Shown piece after piece: positions 1 through 8,093 of a DNA stretch of 60,302 nucleotides (the first letter of the stretch is position 1; each line of letters starts with the position of its first letter). The notes below the pieces were generated by a model that searched no databases, was not told where the DNA came from, and worked only from the letters and a program-made list of their open reading frames with translations. The DNA comes from DASUHT01 sp038230835 (GTDB lineage Bacteria > Actinomycetota > Thermoleophilia > Gaiellales > JAICJC01), in assembly GCA_038230835.1 (NCBI GenBank), contig JBBRMM010000019.1, positions 1 through 60,302 of the forward strand. The letters are read 5' to 3'. A program made the translations under genes and the position numbers.

Positions 1-1
1 A

Positions 2-115
2 GACTGGCGCCTCGAATACAACCACTACCGACCCCACCAATCCCTCAACTACCAAACACCCGCGGAGTACGCACGCCGCTGGAGAACGGAAACCCAACCA
101 GCACCCTCACAGTAG
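2..115 (+). CDS. IS3-family transposase, C-terminal fragment
   Basis: This is the last 37 residues plus TAG stop of an rve-type (DDE) integrase/transposase. The visible stretch has the family's C-terminal signature: W-x-x-EYN-x-x-RPH followed by SLNYQTPAEYARRW. The third catalytic acidic residue (E of DDE) normally lies just upstream, outside the window. The frame is open to the window edge, so the gene is cut by the boundary rather than shown to be broken. Confidence 0.75.
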   Translation, partial: DWRLEYNHYRPHQSLNYQTPAEYARRWRTETQPAPSQ

Positions 116-141
116 GTGGACCAGAAAACGGGGTCCTGTCA
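116..141. repeat. Right terminal inverted repeat of the IS element
   Basis: A 26-bp segment immediately after the transposase stop; its outer end is GGGGTCCTGTCA. It is assigned from its position and the CA-3' terminus. The matching left repeat is not in the window. Confidence 0.55.
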
Positions 142-588
142 GGTGTACATGTGCGTGCGTGATGAGAACCGGCTCCACCGGAGCCGACGTGTGAGTCCGC
201 CCGGCGGCGCCGGCGGTGGGTGTGCGCTGCGCGGTCGACGCGCGGCACAACTCTCACGGTACTCAGATCATCGGCTCGTGTCTACGCTTTCGTAGGCAGA
301 TACACAAGAACACAACAATCCGTCAGGCAGTCTTTATCAAACACGAGCGGTTCAGTTTGCTAATCGGCGATATTGCTGATGATTTGTTCTGAGGAACCGC
401 TGGCGAAAGGCGGGAGATCGTCACGCCGGCCGGTCGAGCGCCATGACGGTGGCGAGCCTCCCGCCGGGGGCCACCCATCGAACACGCGCGCTGATCGCAC
501 GCCGTCAGACCAGCGTTCCGGCGACGTTCAGCTGAACGGCAGCCTCGGGTGGGGCGCTTCCATCCCACAGCGACAAGCACAAGCAGAA
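142..588. other. Gene-free spacer between IS end and tRNA-Ala
   Basis: No convincing gene is seen here. There are two small hairpins, CGGCTCC/GGAGCCG at 170-186 and CTACG/CGTAG at 282-295. A comparatively AT-rich patch runs from about 300 to 395. Short open frames on both strands have no recognisable domain and no ribosome-binding site. Confidence 0.4.
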
Positions 589-661
589 TGGAGCGTACCG
601 GGATCGAACCGGTGACCTTCGGCTTGCAAAGCCGACGCTCTCCCAGCTGAGCTAACGCCCC
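589..661 (-). tRNA. tRNA-Ala (anticodon TGC)
   Basis: The minus strand folds as a canonical cloverleaf. The acceptor GGGGCGT pairs with ACGCTCC (one G-T wobble). The D arm is GCTC..GAGC, the anticodon stem TCGGC/GCCGA encloses the loop TTTGCAA with anticodon TGC, and the T arm is ACCGG-TTCGATC-CCGGT. The discriminator base is A. The 3' CCA is not encoded (TTC follows on the minus strand), so it must be added post-transcriptionally. The 3' end of the neighbouring crp-like pseudogene overlaps the tRNA 5' end by 10 bp. Confidence 0.96.
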
Positions 662-1328
662 GACGTGGGCGGGAGTCTACCGGCCGGAGGCGCCCCGGCG
701 AGCGCCCGAACGGTCAGTCGGCCGCGTCCGACCTCGACCTGGCCGCGCGCGCGCAGGTCGCGCAGGACGCGGCTGACGGTCAGCCGCGACGTGCCGGCGA
801 GCCCTGCCAGTCCTCCTGGGTGAGCGGGATGACGGCCGCTCCGGACGCGTCCCGGTGGCGTTCGGCCAGCTGCTCGATCAGAGCCTCGACCCGTCGCGGC
901 GCCGGGGTGTAGAGAGCGTCCACCAGCCGTTCGGTGAGCTCGGCGACCCGATCGGCGAGGATGTGGACGAGCAGTGCGTCGACCGCCGGATGTTCGCGGC
1001 GAAGCCGGTCGAACTCGGCCCGGCCGAGGCTGAGTGTCTCGCCGGCCTGGAGCGCTTGGACGGTCGCGCTTCGAGCGTGAGGGGAGCGCACCAGGGCAAG
1101 TTCCCCGAACGATCCACCTGGGCCGACCAGCGTCAGAGTGGCGGTGTCGCCCAGCCGGGTCACGATGCGCACGGCGAAGCATCCCGCGCGAACCAGATGC
1201 AGCGTGTCGGACGGGTCGTCCTTGTGAAAGACCATCTCCCCCCGACCGAACCGCCGCCGCCTGGCGAGGGCGAGCACCCGGCGCGTCTCGTCGTCGGGAA
1301 GCGGCGAGAGCAGGGGCCACTCGGACAC
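652..1328 (-). pseudogene. CRP/FNR-family transcriptional regulator, frameshifted
   Basis: The N-terminal part reads as a cyclic-nucleotide-binding domain: GEMVFHKDDPSDTLHLV, then GGSFGELALV with the phosphate-binding-cassette-like GELA. A dimerisation helix with ILADRVAELTERLV follows. At about position 808-811 the frame is lost in IPLTQEDW; one extra C would restore TQEDLAGLAGTSRLTVSRVL, the family's helix-turn-helix. As it stands translation stops at 780, before the DNA-binding helix. The restored frame runs to a TAG at 652-654, inside the tRNA-Ala gene. The start is taken as GTG at 1328. A sequencing error is as likely as true decay. Confidence 0.8.
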
Positions 1329-1335
1329 CCCGCCA

Positions 1336-1353
1336 GTGTATCGAATATTACAC
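1336..1353. promoter_or_regulatory. Palindrome GTGTA-N8-TACAC in the crp-like / secreted-protein intergenic region
   Basis: Perfect 5-bp half sites are separated by an AT-rich 8-bp core. The centre lies about 16 bp upstream of the crp-like start and about 95 bp upstream of the divergent small secreted gene. The spacing and symmetry suit a dimeric CRP/FNR-type regulator, so autoregulation is a reasonable inference. No binding data exist. Confidence 0.4.
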
Positions 1354-1439
1354 ACTGTGGGTATCGGGGGATGTGGATGAACGCCGTGGCAGGCCGTACC
1401 GTGACGGTTATCCGATGTCCTCTCCAGAAGGGAACCGAA

Positions 1440-1727
1440 ATGGCCACCGTGAAGCACACCGTCCGCGTACTGTTGATCGTGATCGGCGTGATGGCGCTGA
1501 CCGCACCGGTGGCATTTGCGCACCCGGTCGGGCTGGGGCCTCAGCAGGTCGCGGCGCAGCTGTCGACTCCGGCGGCGCCGACGGTCGCTGTCGCTCCCGT
1601 TTCTCGTGACGCAGGCAGCGGCTTCAATTGGACGGACGCCTCTCTCGGCGCCGTGACGGTCGGACTGGTCGCCCTCATCGGCATCACCGGCGAGCGGCTT
1701 CGCGGCCGGAACGTCGCGCACGTATAA
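1440..1727 (+). CDS. Small exported/membrane protein, function unknown
   Basis: A 95-residue protein with a basic N-terminus and a hydrophobic signal segment (RVLLIVIGVMALTAPVAFA, cleavage likely after AFA around residue 27). An Ala/Pro/Val-rich linker follows, then a C-terminal membrane segment (LGAVTVGLVALIGITG) before a basic tail. A purine-rich AGAAGGGAA lies a few bases before the ATG. This layout (signal, low-complexity linker, single C-terminal anchor) is frequent among short actinobacterial proteins of unknown role. It is divergent from the broken crp-like gene and may have been its target. Confidence 0.65.
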   Translation: MATVKHTVRVLLIVIGVMALTAPVAFAHPVGLGPQQVAAQLSTPAAPTVAVAPVSRDAGSGFNWTDASLGAVTVGLVALIGITGERLRGRNVAHV

Positions 1728-1798
1728 CGCGGGGCTCGGCCCGTCGCGGCTGCTTTGGGGGGCGGCCGGCGGCGGGCCTGACCCGTGGTCCGGCTCGG

Positions 1799-1810
1799 TA
1801 TCCTGCGGCG
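1799..1810 (+). promoter_or_regulatory. Leaderless -10 box TATCCT
   Basis: TATCCT at 1799-1804 is followed by 6 nt and then the GTG start at 1811, with no Shine-Dalgarno between. Transcription would begin at or next to the start codon. Confidence 0.45.
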
Positions 1811-3382
1811 GTGTTCGAGCTACGGCGTCCGATCGACGGCACGGGGCATCGGCTGCCGGCGGTCGCTGGAGCGCTGGCGGCGGCGCTCGCGGGCGCCGTG
1901 TACTGGATCGGGCCGCCAGGGGTCGACGAGCCGGCACACGTCTTCCAGACGTGGATCTTCGCTCACCATGGCTTTGTGTGGTGGTCGAACGACTGGTATT
2001 CGGGTCGCTACGAGTTCGTCTCCTACAGCGTGCTCTACTACCCGCTGGCCTCGCTCGTCGGGATCGGGCTGACGGCAGTCGCCGCCGCAGCGACGTTCGC
2101 GGCCGCGGCGGCCGCTGCGATGCGGAACCGGTTCGGCACCACCGCGGCCACCGGCCCGGCCGTGCTGCTCGCGCTGCTGGCCACGTTCAACATGATGGTC
2201 GGCGGCACGTACCCGTTCCAGTGCGGAGCCGCCGCGGCTGCGCTGGCGCTGCTTGCCGCCCAGCGCGGCCGGCGGTTCGGATTCCTTGCCGCGGGGCTGG
2301 TCACGCTCGGCTTCTCCCCGCTGGCGCTGGCGCTGCTGGCCGTGATCCTCGCAGGGGCGGCGGCGGCCGATCCCGGCATGCTGCTGCGGAACCGGCTCCT
2401 GGCCGGGGGAACGCTGGCCATCCTCGTTCTCGGGGCGCTGCTGCAGCGGCTGTTCGACACGGGGGCGACGTACCCGTATCAAATCACCGACGCGATCGTG
2501 ATCGGCGTATTCTGTGCCGCCGGCGCCGCGCTGGCGGGGGTTCGCCCCGCGGCCCGCGTGCTGCGCATGACGTTCGTCGTCTACCTGGTCGTCAACGCCG
2601 GTGCGCTCGCCGTCAGCGCGCCGATCGGCTCGAACGCCGGGCGCCTGTTCGTGGAGGCGGGGACGCCGCTGCTGTGGCTCACCGCCAACGTCGCCCGCCG
2701 TCGTTCGCGGACGGTCGCGATGGTACTGGCCGCGGCATGTGTGTTGCAGGCGGCGCCGTTCGCCCGCGACTTCGCATGGTCGTGGACCGACCCCGCGACC
2801 ACCGCCGGCTTCTGGTCGCCGGCGATCGGCTTCCTGCGCGCGCACCCCGATCCCCAGCAGCGGGTCGAAGTGGTGGCCAGTTGGGGACATTGGGAGTCCG
2901 ACTACCTTCCACGGGCCGGGTTTCCGATCGCGCGCGGTTGGTTTCGCCAGGACGACTTCCCCCAGAACGCGGTGCTCTACGACACCGATCTGAGCGCCTC
3001 CGAGTACCTGCGCTGGCTGCGTTCGGTCGGGGTGCACTACGTCGTCCTTCCCGACGGGCCGCTGGACTACAGCTCCGGGGCCGAGGCGCGGCTGCTGCGC
3101 TCGGGGCGCTCGGGGCTCCCGCTGATCGGCCGCTACGGACAGACCCAGGTCTACGCGCTGCCGCGGCCGACGCCGATCGTCACCGGCCCCGGCGGGCCGA
3201 CCCTGACCAGCCTGACCGGCGGACAGGTCGAGTTCGGCGCACGTCAGTCGGGGTGGTTCCTCGTCCGCGTCCGCTACTCGCCGTACTGGAGCGGTGCGCA
3301 GACCCGGCGCGGGCCGGGGGGAATGACCCTGGTGCGGGCCACCGGCGCCGGCATCGTCAGGCTCACGTTGCAGCCGTGGTGA
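1811..3382 (+). CDS. Polytopic membrane protein, function unknown (GT-C-like layout)
   Basis: 523 residues. A short cytoplasmic start is followed by a first membrane helix, a conserved-looking extracellular loop (PPGVDEPAHVFQTW, then WWSNDWYSGRYEFVSYS), about nine further helices to around residue 330, and a soluble C-terminal domain of about 190 residues ending in a beta-rich tail. The acidic pair in the first loop and the overall plan resemble GT-C glycosyltransferases, but no catalytic signature is certain. GTG 1811 was chosen because it follows the -10 box and the reading upstream is low-complexity. It appears monocistronic. Confidence 0.7.
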   Translation: MFELRRPIDGTGHRLPAVAGALAAALAGAVYWIGPPGVDEPAHVFQTWIFAHHGFVWWSNDWYSGRYEFVSYSVLYYPLASLVGIGLTAVAAAATFAAAAAAAMRNRFGTTAATGPAVLLALLATFNMMVGGTYPFQCGAAAAALALLAAQRGRRFGFLAAGLVTLGFSPLALALLAVILAGAAAADPGMLLRNRLLAGGTLAILVLGALLQRLFDTGATYPYQITDAIVIGVFCAAGAALAGVRPAARVLRMTFVVYLVVNAGALAVSAPIGSNAGRLFVEAGTPLLWLTANVARRRSRTVAMVLAAACVLQAAPFARDFAWSWTDPATTAGFWSPAIGFLRAHPDPQQRVEVVASWGHWESDYLPRAGFPIARGWFRQDDFPQNAVLYDTDLSASEYLRWLRSVGVHYVVLPDGPLDYSSGAEARLLRSGRSGLPLIGRYGQTQVYALPRPTPIVTGPGGPTLTSLTGGQVEFGARQSGWFLVRVRYSPYWSGAQTRRGPGGMTLVRATGAGIVRLTLQPW

Positions 3383-3464
3383 TGCGAACCCGGCGCGTTC
3401 GACGCTCACCGCCCGAGTCCTGCCCCGACCGGGTATGATCCCAAGTCCGCTTTCGAGGACGGAA

Positions 3465-4433
3465 ATGTCGAGTACTGTCGAACACACCGCGAGCTGCGCG
3501 CTCTGCCGTCGCCACCTGCTGGTCGGCGAGCCGGCGCGGCTGTATCAGGATCCGAACTCCAAGCGGTTCCAGAAGGTGTGTCCGCTGTGCTACGAGCGCG
3601 CCGATCGCCGAGGTTGGCGTGCGGACGGTCGGCCGATCGTCGCCGTGCACGCCAACCCCCCGGCCGATCAGGCGCTGCGCGAGCGCGAGTCGCTGATCGA
3701 CCGCCTGCGCGGCCAGTTGCAGTCGGTCGAGCTCGACCTCGACCAGGTGCGCAACGCGCTGGCCAAGGCCGAGCAACAGGCGGGCGAGCTGCGATCGATC
3801 AAGCGCGAGCTGAAGGAGGTGGTTGGGGAGCTGCGCAAGCGCGAGCGCGATCTGCGCAACCTGACCGCCGACAAGCGCCGGTCGGACGAGCGCGCCGTGC
3901 AGGCCGAGGCCGGCCACAAGGCCGAGATCGCGCGGCACCACGCGGTCGCGGCGCAGCTGGACGAGCAGGCCGCCGAGACGGGCAGGCTGACCGCGCGGAT
4001 CTCCCAGCTCGAGCACGAGCTGTCCGGTGAGCGGGAGCGCTACACCGAGCTGGCCGAGGCTCGCCGCCGCGAGTCGGACGCCCGCCACGTGCGCTTGCTG
4101 GCGCTCGAAGCGTTCAACCGCTCGGACCACATCGACCGGGTGATCGCCATCTCCCGCAGCCTCGGAGACCCGGTGGTGCACGTCGCGGTCGGCGGCCTCG
4201 AGCTTCCCCGCCCGGTGCTGATCACCGTCTCCTGGGACATCTCGTGGTACGAGTACGTGATCAGGCTCGACCTGCTCGAGCGTTCGGTCACGGTCGAGGA
4301 GGCGCGCCGAGGGGACGAGCCGCGTGACGTGCCGCCGTCGCGGCTGCAGCCCAACGCCGTGCTGCGCAGCGACCGGGTCGTGCTGACCATGCAGGCCTAC
4401 GGCGTCGGCGCCGTCGCCACGGCGGACGCGTAG
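3465..4433 (+). CDS. Zinc-ribbon / coiled-coil protein, function unknown
   Basis: 322 residues from ATG 3465, which has a GAGG ribosome-binding site 7-8 nt upstream; an in-frame start at 3435 lacks one. A possible -10 TATGAT lies at 3434-3439. The N-terminus holds two CxxC pairs (CALC and CPLC, about 30 residues apart) that probably bind zinc. Residues ~70-215 are a long heptad-rich coiled coil of Glu/Arg/Leu. The final ~100 residues form a globular domain containing ITVSWDISWYEYVIRLDL. The protein is presumably cytoplasmic. It converges on the rhomboid gene with only 5 bp between stops. Confidence 0.75.
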   Translation: MSSTVEHTASCALCRRHLLVGEPARLYQDPNSKRFQKVCPLCYERADRRGWRADGRPIVAVHANPPADQALRERESLIDRLRGQLQSVELDLDQVRNALAKAEQQAGELRSIKRELKEVVGELRKRERDLRNLTADKRRSDERAVQAEAGHKAEIARHHAVAAQLDEQAAETGRLTARISQLEHELSGERERYTELAEARRRESDARHVRLLALEAFNRSDHIDRVIAISRSLGDPVVHVAVGGLELPRPVLITVSWDISWYEYVIRLDLLERSVTVEEARRGDEPRDVPPSRLQPNAVLRSDRVVLTMQAYGVGAVATADA

Positions 4434-4438
4434 GGTCG

Positions 4439-5197
4439 TCAGGAGGTCGCTGCGGCCGGGGCTCGCGGAGGCCGCACCCACCTGCGGATCGTGAGTGCGC
4501 CGAACACGAATCCGCCGATGTGCGCGAAGTATGCGACGCCGCCGCCCGACCCCACGTGGGCCGAGGACGCGTCGAGCAGTTGGAACCCGAACCACACGAT
4601 CAGAAACAGTATCGCGGGCAGCGGCAGAAAGAAGAAGGGCGGGATATAGGTGACAACGAACGCCCGCGGATAGAGCACGAGATACGCACCGAGCACCGCC
4701 GCGATGGCGCCCGACGCGCCGATCGTCGGGACCGCCGAGCTCGGGTCGGAGAGCAGCTGCAGGCCGGCGGCGACCAGGCCACCGAGCAGGTAGAACGGCA
4801 GGAAGCCCAGCCGGCCGATCCGATCCTCGACGTTGTTTCCGAAGATCCACAAAAAGAGCATGTTCCCCAGCACGTGCATCCAGCCTCCGTGCAGGAACAT
4901 TCCGGTGAGGACGGTCTCCAGCACCGGCACGTGGTGGACGTGCACGATGATGTTGCCACCGAAGTCGACCCGGTCGGGACCGTGATCGCAGCGGCTGACG
5001 AGCTCGCACGGTACGAACCCGTACTCGGCGGTGACGGCCGACATCCCGTCCACCCGGGCCGGGCCCCTGTTCGTGTGCAGCAGCTGGGTGGGAGCGTTCA
5101 GCTCGCCGGCCACGAACACCACCAGGTTGATCACGATCAGGGCCACCGTCAACACCGGGAAGCGGCGCGTCGGCTGGTTGTCGTGGAGCGGGATCAT
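4439..5197 (-). CDS. Rhomboid-family intramembrane serine protease
   Basis: 252 residues with six to seven membrane segments. The catalytic serine is in GASGAIAAVLGAY (TM4) and the catalytic histidine in AHIGGFVFG (TM6). The family's HxxxN oxyanion region appears as GGWMHVLGNMLFLWIFG in TM2. A long first loop (about residues 35-85) contains two cysteines. Rhomboids cleave transmembrane substrates within the bilayer; the substrate here is unknown. Its ATG overlaps the stop of the upstream dehydrogenase by 4 nt, so the two are co-transcribed and probably translationally coupled. Confidence 0.9.
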   Translation of the reverse strand: MIPLHDNQPTRRFPVLTVALIVINLVVFVAGELNAPTQLLHTNRGPARVDGMSAVTAEYGFVPCELVSRCDHGPDRVDFGGNIIVHVHHVPVLETVLTGMFLHGGWMHVLGNMLFLWIFGNNVEDRIGRLGFLPFYLLGGLVAAGLQLLSDPSSAVPTIGASGAIAAVLGAYLVLYPRAFVVTYIPPFFFLPLPAILFLIVWFGFQLLDASSAHVGSGGGVAYFAHIGGFVFGALTIRRWVRPPRAPAAATS

Positions 5198-6264
5198 CCC
5201 GGCCGGTGGAGCCCCGCCAGCGGGTCGGGGTCGGCTGCGCGGGCGGCCGCGATCCGTTCCTCGGCGACCAGGTCGGCCGCCCGGTGGCTGCCGACGCCCG
5301 CCGCCCGGGCACGCTCGAAGACCGCATCCAGGTTCTGCTCGATGCGCTCCACGCTGCGCCGTGCGCGCTCGGCGTCGTAGTCCTGGCCCAGCTCTTCGCC
5401 GATGTTGATCACGCCGCCCGCGTTGATCACGAAGTCCGGTGCATAGACGATCCCTCGATCGTGCAGCTCGTCACCGGACGCGGTGTCGAGCAGCTGGTTG
5501 TTGGCGGCTCCGGCCACGATCCGGCAGTGCAGCTGGGCTGTCGTCTGCGGCCGGATCACCGCTCCCAGCGCGCAGGGGGCATAGACGTCGCAGTCCAGCA
5601 TGTGGATCGTGGCAGGGTCGCCGACCTCCGCGCCCAGCTCGCGCAGCGGCGCCACCCGGTCCGGGTAGATGTCGGCCACCGTCACCCGCGCGCCGGCCTC
5701 GAGCAGGTGCCGGGCGACGCGGCCACCCACGTGTCCGGCCCCCTGCACAGCCACCTGTACTCCCGCGAGATCGCCGGCCATGCCGGCTTCGCGCAGCGCG
5801 GAGCGGATCCCGCACACCACTCCCCAGGCGGTCATCGGCGAGGGATCTCCCGATCCTCCGAGCTCGATCGGAAGCCCGGTCACGTGGCGCGTCTCGCGTG
5901 CGACCACGACCGCGTCCTCGGTCGACGTGCCGACGTCCTCGGCAGCCAGGTAGCGGCCGCCGACCGAATCGACGAAGCGGCCCAGGGCTCTGAACAGGAG
6001 CTCGCTCTTGTCCGTTCGCGGGTCGCCGATCACGACCGTCTTGCCCCCACCCAGCGGCAGGCCGGCCACCGCGTTCTTGTAGGTCATCCCGCGCGAGAGT
6101 CGCAGCACGTCGGTCAGCGCCTGCTCGTCGGTGTCGTAGCTCCACATACGGATGCCGCCCAGCGCCGGGCCGAGCGTGGTGTCGTGTACCGCGATGATCG
6201 CCCGCAGACCGGCGGCCGGCTCGTGGCAGATCACCACCTGTTCGTGCTCGCCGAAGAGATCCAC
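5194..6264 (-). CDS. Leucine/valine dehydrogenase-like Glu/Leu/Phe/Val dehydrogenase
   Basis: 356 residues, normal for Leu/Val/Phe dehydrogenases. The N-terminal substrate domain has GPALGGIRMW and the catalytic-lysine segment LPLGGGKTVV with RGMTYKNAVAGL before it. The Rossmann domain starts at VAVQGAGHVGGRVARHL. The enzyme would oxidatively deaminate a branched-chain or aromatic amino acid to the 2-oxo acid with NAD+ in the cytoplasm. The start is GTG 6264, 8 nt after a TAGAGT box. It follows the pot genes by 28 bp on the same strand, which hints at a shared amine/amino-acid catabolic context. Confidence 0.88.
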   Translation of the reverse strand: MDLFGEHEQVVICHEPAAGLRAIIAVHDTTLGPALGGIRMWSYDTDEQALTDVLRLSRGMTYKNAVAGLPLGGGKTVVIGDPRTDKSELLFRALGRFVDSVGGRYLAAEDVGTSTEDAVVVARETRHVTGLPIELGGSGDPSPMTAWGVVCGIRSALREAGMAGDLAGVQVAVQGAGHVGGRVARHLLEAGARVTVADIYPDRVAPLRELGAEVGDPATIHMLDCDVYAPCALGAVIRPQTTAQLHCRIVAGAANNQLLDTASGDELHDRGIVYAPDFVINAGGVINIGEELGQDYDAERARRSVERIEQNLDAVFERARAAGVGSHRAADLVAEERIAAARAADPDPLAGLHRPG

Positions 6265-6278
6265 GGGCGGGGACTCTA
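6265..6278 (-). promoter_or_regulatory. Leaderless -10 box TAGAGT for the dehydrogenase
   Basis: TAGAGT (6278 to 6273 on the minus strand) lies 8 nt before GTG 6264. There is no Shine-Dalgarno. It would give the dehydrogenase-rhomboid pair its own promoter downstream of potC. Confidence 0.4.
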
Positions 6279-6292
6279 CCGGTGTGGGCTCG

Positions 6293-7210
6293 TCAGCCGA
6301 GGCCGAGCGCTGCGCCGATGCCTCCGGTGTCCTCCTGCCCGGGCCCGGTCGGCACGCGGCCGCGGCGCAGCATGATCGCCGTGGCGATGATCAAAAGCAC
6401 CGTCACCCCGAGCATGATCGTGGCCAGGGCGTTCACGGCCGGGGTGATCCCGAACCGCACCGCCGAGTAGAGCACGATCGGCCACGTGTTGGTGTTGCCG
6501 TTGGTGAACGCGGGCAGCACGTAGTCGTCGAACGAGAATGTGAAGGAGAGCAGGGTGGCTGCGACCACCGCCGGCATCAGCCGCGGCAGCGTGATCTGGC
6601 GGAAGGTCGAAAGCGGCCCGGAGCCGAGGTCGTAGGCCGCCTCCTCCAGCTTGTCCCCCATGCCCACGAAACGCGCGCGGATGATCAGCATGGCCAGCGA
6701 TGCGTTGAAGACCACCTGGCCGAGCAGGATCGTGCTCGGCCCAAGGCTGGGGAAGGCCGAGAAGTTGTTGTGCAGCTGGACGAAGAAGATCAGCGACGCC
6801 ACCGCGATCACGATCTCGGGCACGACCAGGGTCAGGTACACCAGCACGTCGAACGGCACGCGGAAGCGCTGCTTCATGCGTGCCAGCGCCAGCGCGGCGC
6901 ACAGGCCGAGTACGGTGGCGACGATCGACGCCTCGGCGGCGATCTTGAGGCTGGTCTCGATAGCGGGGATGTAGGTCGGGTCGTGGAGGCCCTTGGAGAA
7001 CCAGCAGGGGGTGAAGCCGTTCCACACGGAGACGTTGCCGATCCGCGCCGGCGGGATGTTGCACACGCTGCCGTGGGTGCCTGCTATCGAGGTGGCGGCC
7101 GGCTTGTTGAACGCGAAGATCACCACGACCGCGATCGGGATATACAGAAACGCGTAGACGACCACCGCCCACGAGGTAAACGCGCCCTTGCCGGTCAGGA
7201 ATCTAGGCAC
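6293..7210 (-). CDS. potC: Spermidine/putrescine-type ABC transporter permease, PotC subfamily
   Basis: 305 residues with six predicted membrane helices. The first is AVVVYAFLYIPIAVVVIFAF, followed by a periplasmic loop, which is the typical PotC start. The EAA-type coupling loop is visible as EEAAYDLGSGPLSTFRQITL, where the ABC ATPase docks. It is the second permease of a PotABCD-type importer and is last in the transporter operon. It overlaps potB by 8 bp. Substrate assignment to polyamines is by family and could also be another small amine. Confidence 0.9.
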   Translation of the reverse strand: MPRFLTGKGAFTSWAVVVYAFLYIPIAVVVIFAFNKPAATSIAGTHGSVCNIPPARIGNVSVWNGFTPCWFSKGLHDPTYIPAIETSLKIAAEASIVATVLGLCAALALARMKQRFRVPFDVLVYLTLVVPEIVIAVASLIFFVQLHNNFSAFPSLGPSTILLGQVVFNASLAMLIIRARFVGMGDKLEEAAYDLGSGPLSTFRQITLPRLMPAVVAATLLSFTFSFDDYVLPAFTNGNTNTWPIVLYSAVRFGITPAVNALATIMLGVTVLLIIATAIMLRRGRVPTGPGQEDTGGIGAALGLG

Positions 7211-8093
7211 CGAACTGCTCCTCGCGGGTGGCGAACAGGATGTACACGACCACGAACACGCTCAGAATCGCCATCAGCGTGATCGACATCGCCGAGCCGA
7301 AAGGCTGGTCGTGCTGGACGAGGAAGGTGTCGCCGATCACGCTTCCGGCGAACGTGGTGCCACTGGCGCCGCCGCCCAGGATGCCCGGGATCACATATTC
7401 ACCGCACATCGGGATGAACACCAGCAGGCCGCCGGTCACGAGTCCGGGCAGCGTCAGCTTGAGCGTGATCTGACGGAAGGCCGCAAACGGCCTGGCACCG
7501 AGGTCGGTGGCCGCCTCGATCAGCGTCCAGTCCATCCGTTCGAGCGACGCGTACACGGGCAGGATGAGCAACGGCAGGTAGTTGTACACCAGGCCGATGC
7601 CGATCGCCTTCCAGGTGTAGAGCGCATTGAATCCGAGGTCCTTGGACAGGTATCCCTGCGGGTCGAGGATGATCTTGAGCGCGTACGTGCGGATCAGAAA
7701 CGACGTCCAGAACGGCACCACGATCAGCAGCAGAGCGAGCGACTTGTAGGTCGTCAGGTAGCGCGTCATCCAGTACGCCACCGGGTAGCCGATGAGGATG
7801 GTGGCGATGCTCCCGAGCGCCGCCATCTTCAGCGTGAGCACGAAGGTGTCGATGTACAGCGGATCGTTCAGCGCCTTGAACTGATCCAGGTAGAAACCGT
7901 ACTTGATGCCGACGAAACCCGACTGCTGGGCGACCGAGAAGGCGGCCAGGATGGCCATCGGCCCGAGGAAAAACACCAGGTAGTAGAGCAGCGAGGGGCC
8001 GGTCAGCCAGACCGGGTAGTGGGGTTTGAAGGATCGCCGGCGCACCGCGCCCGAAGGCGCTGGCGCGGGCGCCGGCAGGTTACTGGACTCCAT
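7203..8093 (-). CDS. potB: Spermidine/putrescine-type ABC transporter permease, PotB subfamily
   Basis: 296 residues from ATG 8093, which overlaps the potD stop by one nucleotide (TGATG). A Pro/Ala-rich cytoplasmic N-terminus is followed by six membrane helices, the first being SLLYYLVFFLGPMAILAAFS. The EAA loop is EAATDLGARPFAAFRQITL. It partners PotC in the inner-membrane channel. Any longer reading through the end of potD is out of keeping with permease architecture. Confidence 0.9.
   Translation of the reverse strand: MESSNLPAPAPAPSGAVRRRSFKPHYPVWLTGPSLLYYLVFFLGPMAILAAFSVAQQSGFVGIKYGFYLDQFKALNDPLYIDTFVLTLKMAALGSIATILIGYPVAYWMTRYLTTYKSLALLLIVVPFWTSFLIRTYALKIILDPQGYLSKDLGFNALYTWKAIGIGLVYNYLPLLILPVYASLERMDWTLIEAATDLGARPFAAFRQITLKLTLPGLVTGGLLVFIPMCGEYVIPGILGGGASGTTFAGSVIGDTFLVQHDQPFGSAMSITLMAILSVFVVVYILFATREEQFGA

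Larger units (their letters stand above)
1..141 (+). mobile_element. Right end of an IS3-family insertion sequence (partial)
   Basis: The window opens inside an insertion sequence. The last transposase codons (2-115) are followed directly by a terminal inverted repeat ending TGTCA at 141. Read inward from 141 the end begins TGACAGGACCCCGTTTTC, the usual 5'-TG terminus of IS3-like elements. The left end lies outside the window, so element length and target duplication cannot be judged. A contig boundary inside a multicopy IS is a common assembly break. Confidence 0.75.

Noticed and set aside
323..615. Short open frames on both strands between the IS end and tRNA-Ala
   Set aside because: No ribosome-binding site, no recognisable domain, and the frames overlap each other on opposite strands.
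1820..3487. 555-codon open frame on the minus strand opposite the membrane protein
   Set aside because: Its composition is Arg/Gly/Pro/Gln-rich with no motif, whereas the plus strand has clear membrane helices and a promoter-start arrangement.
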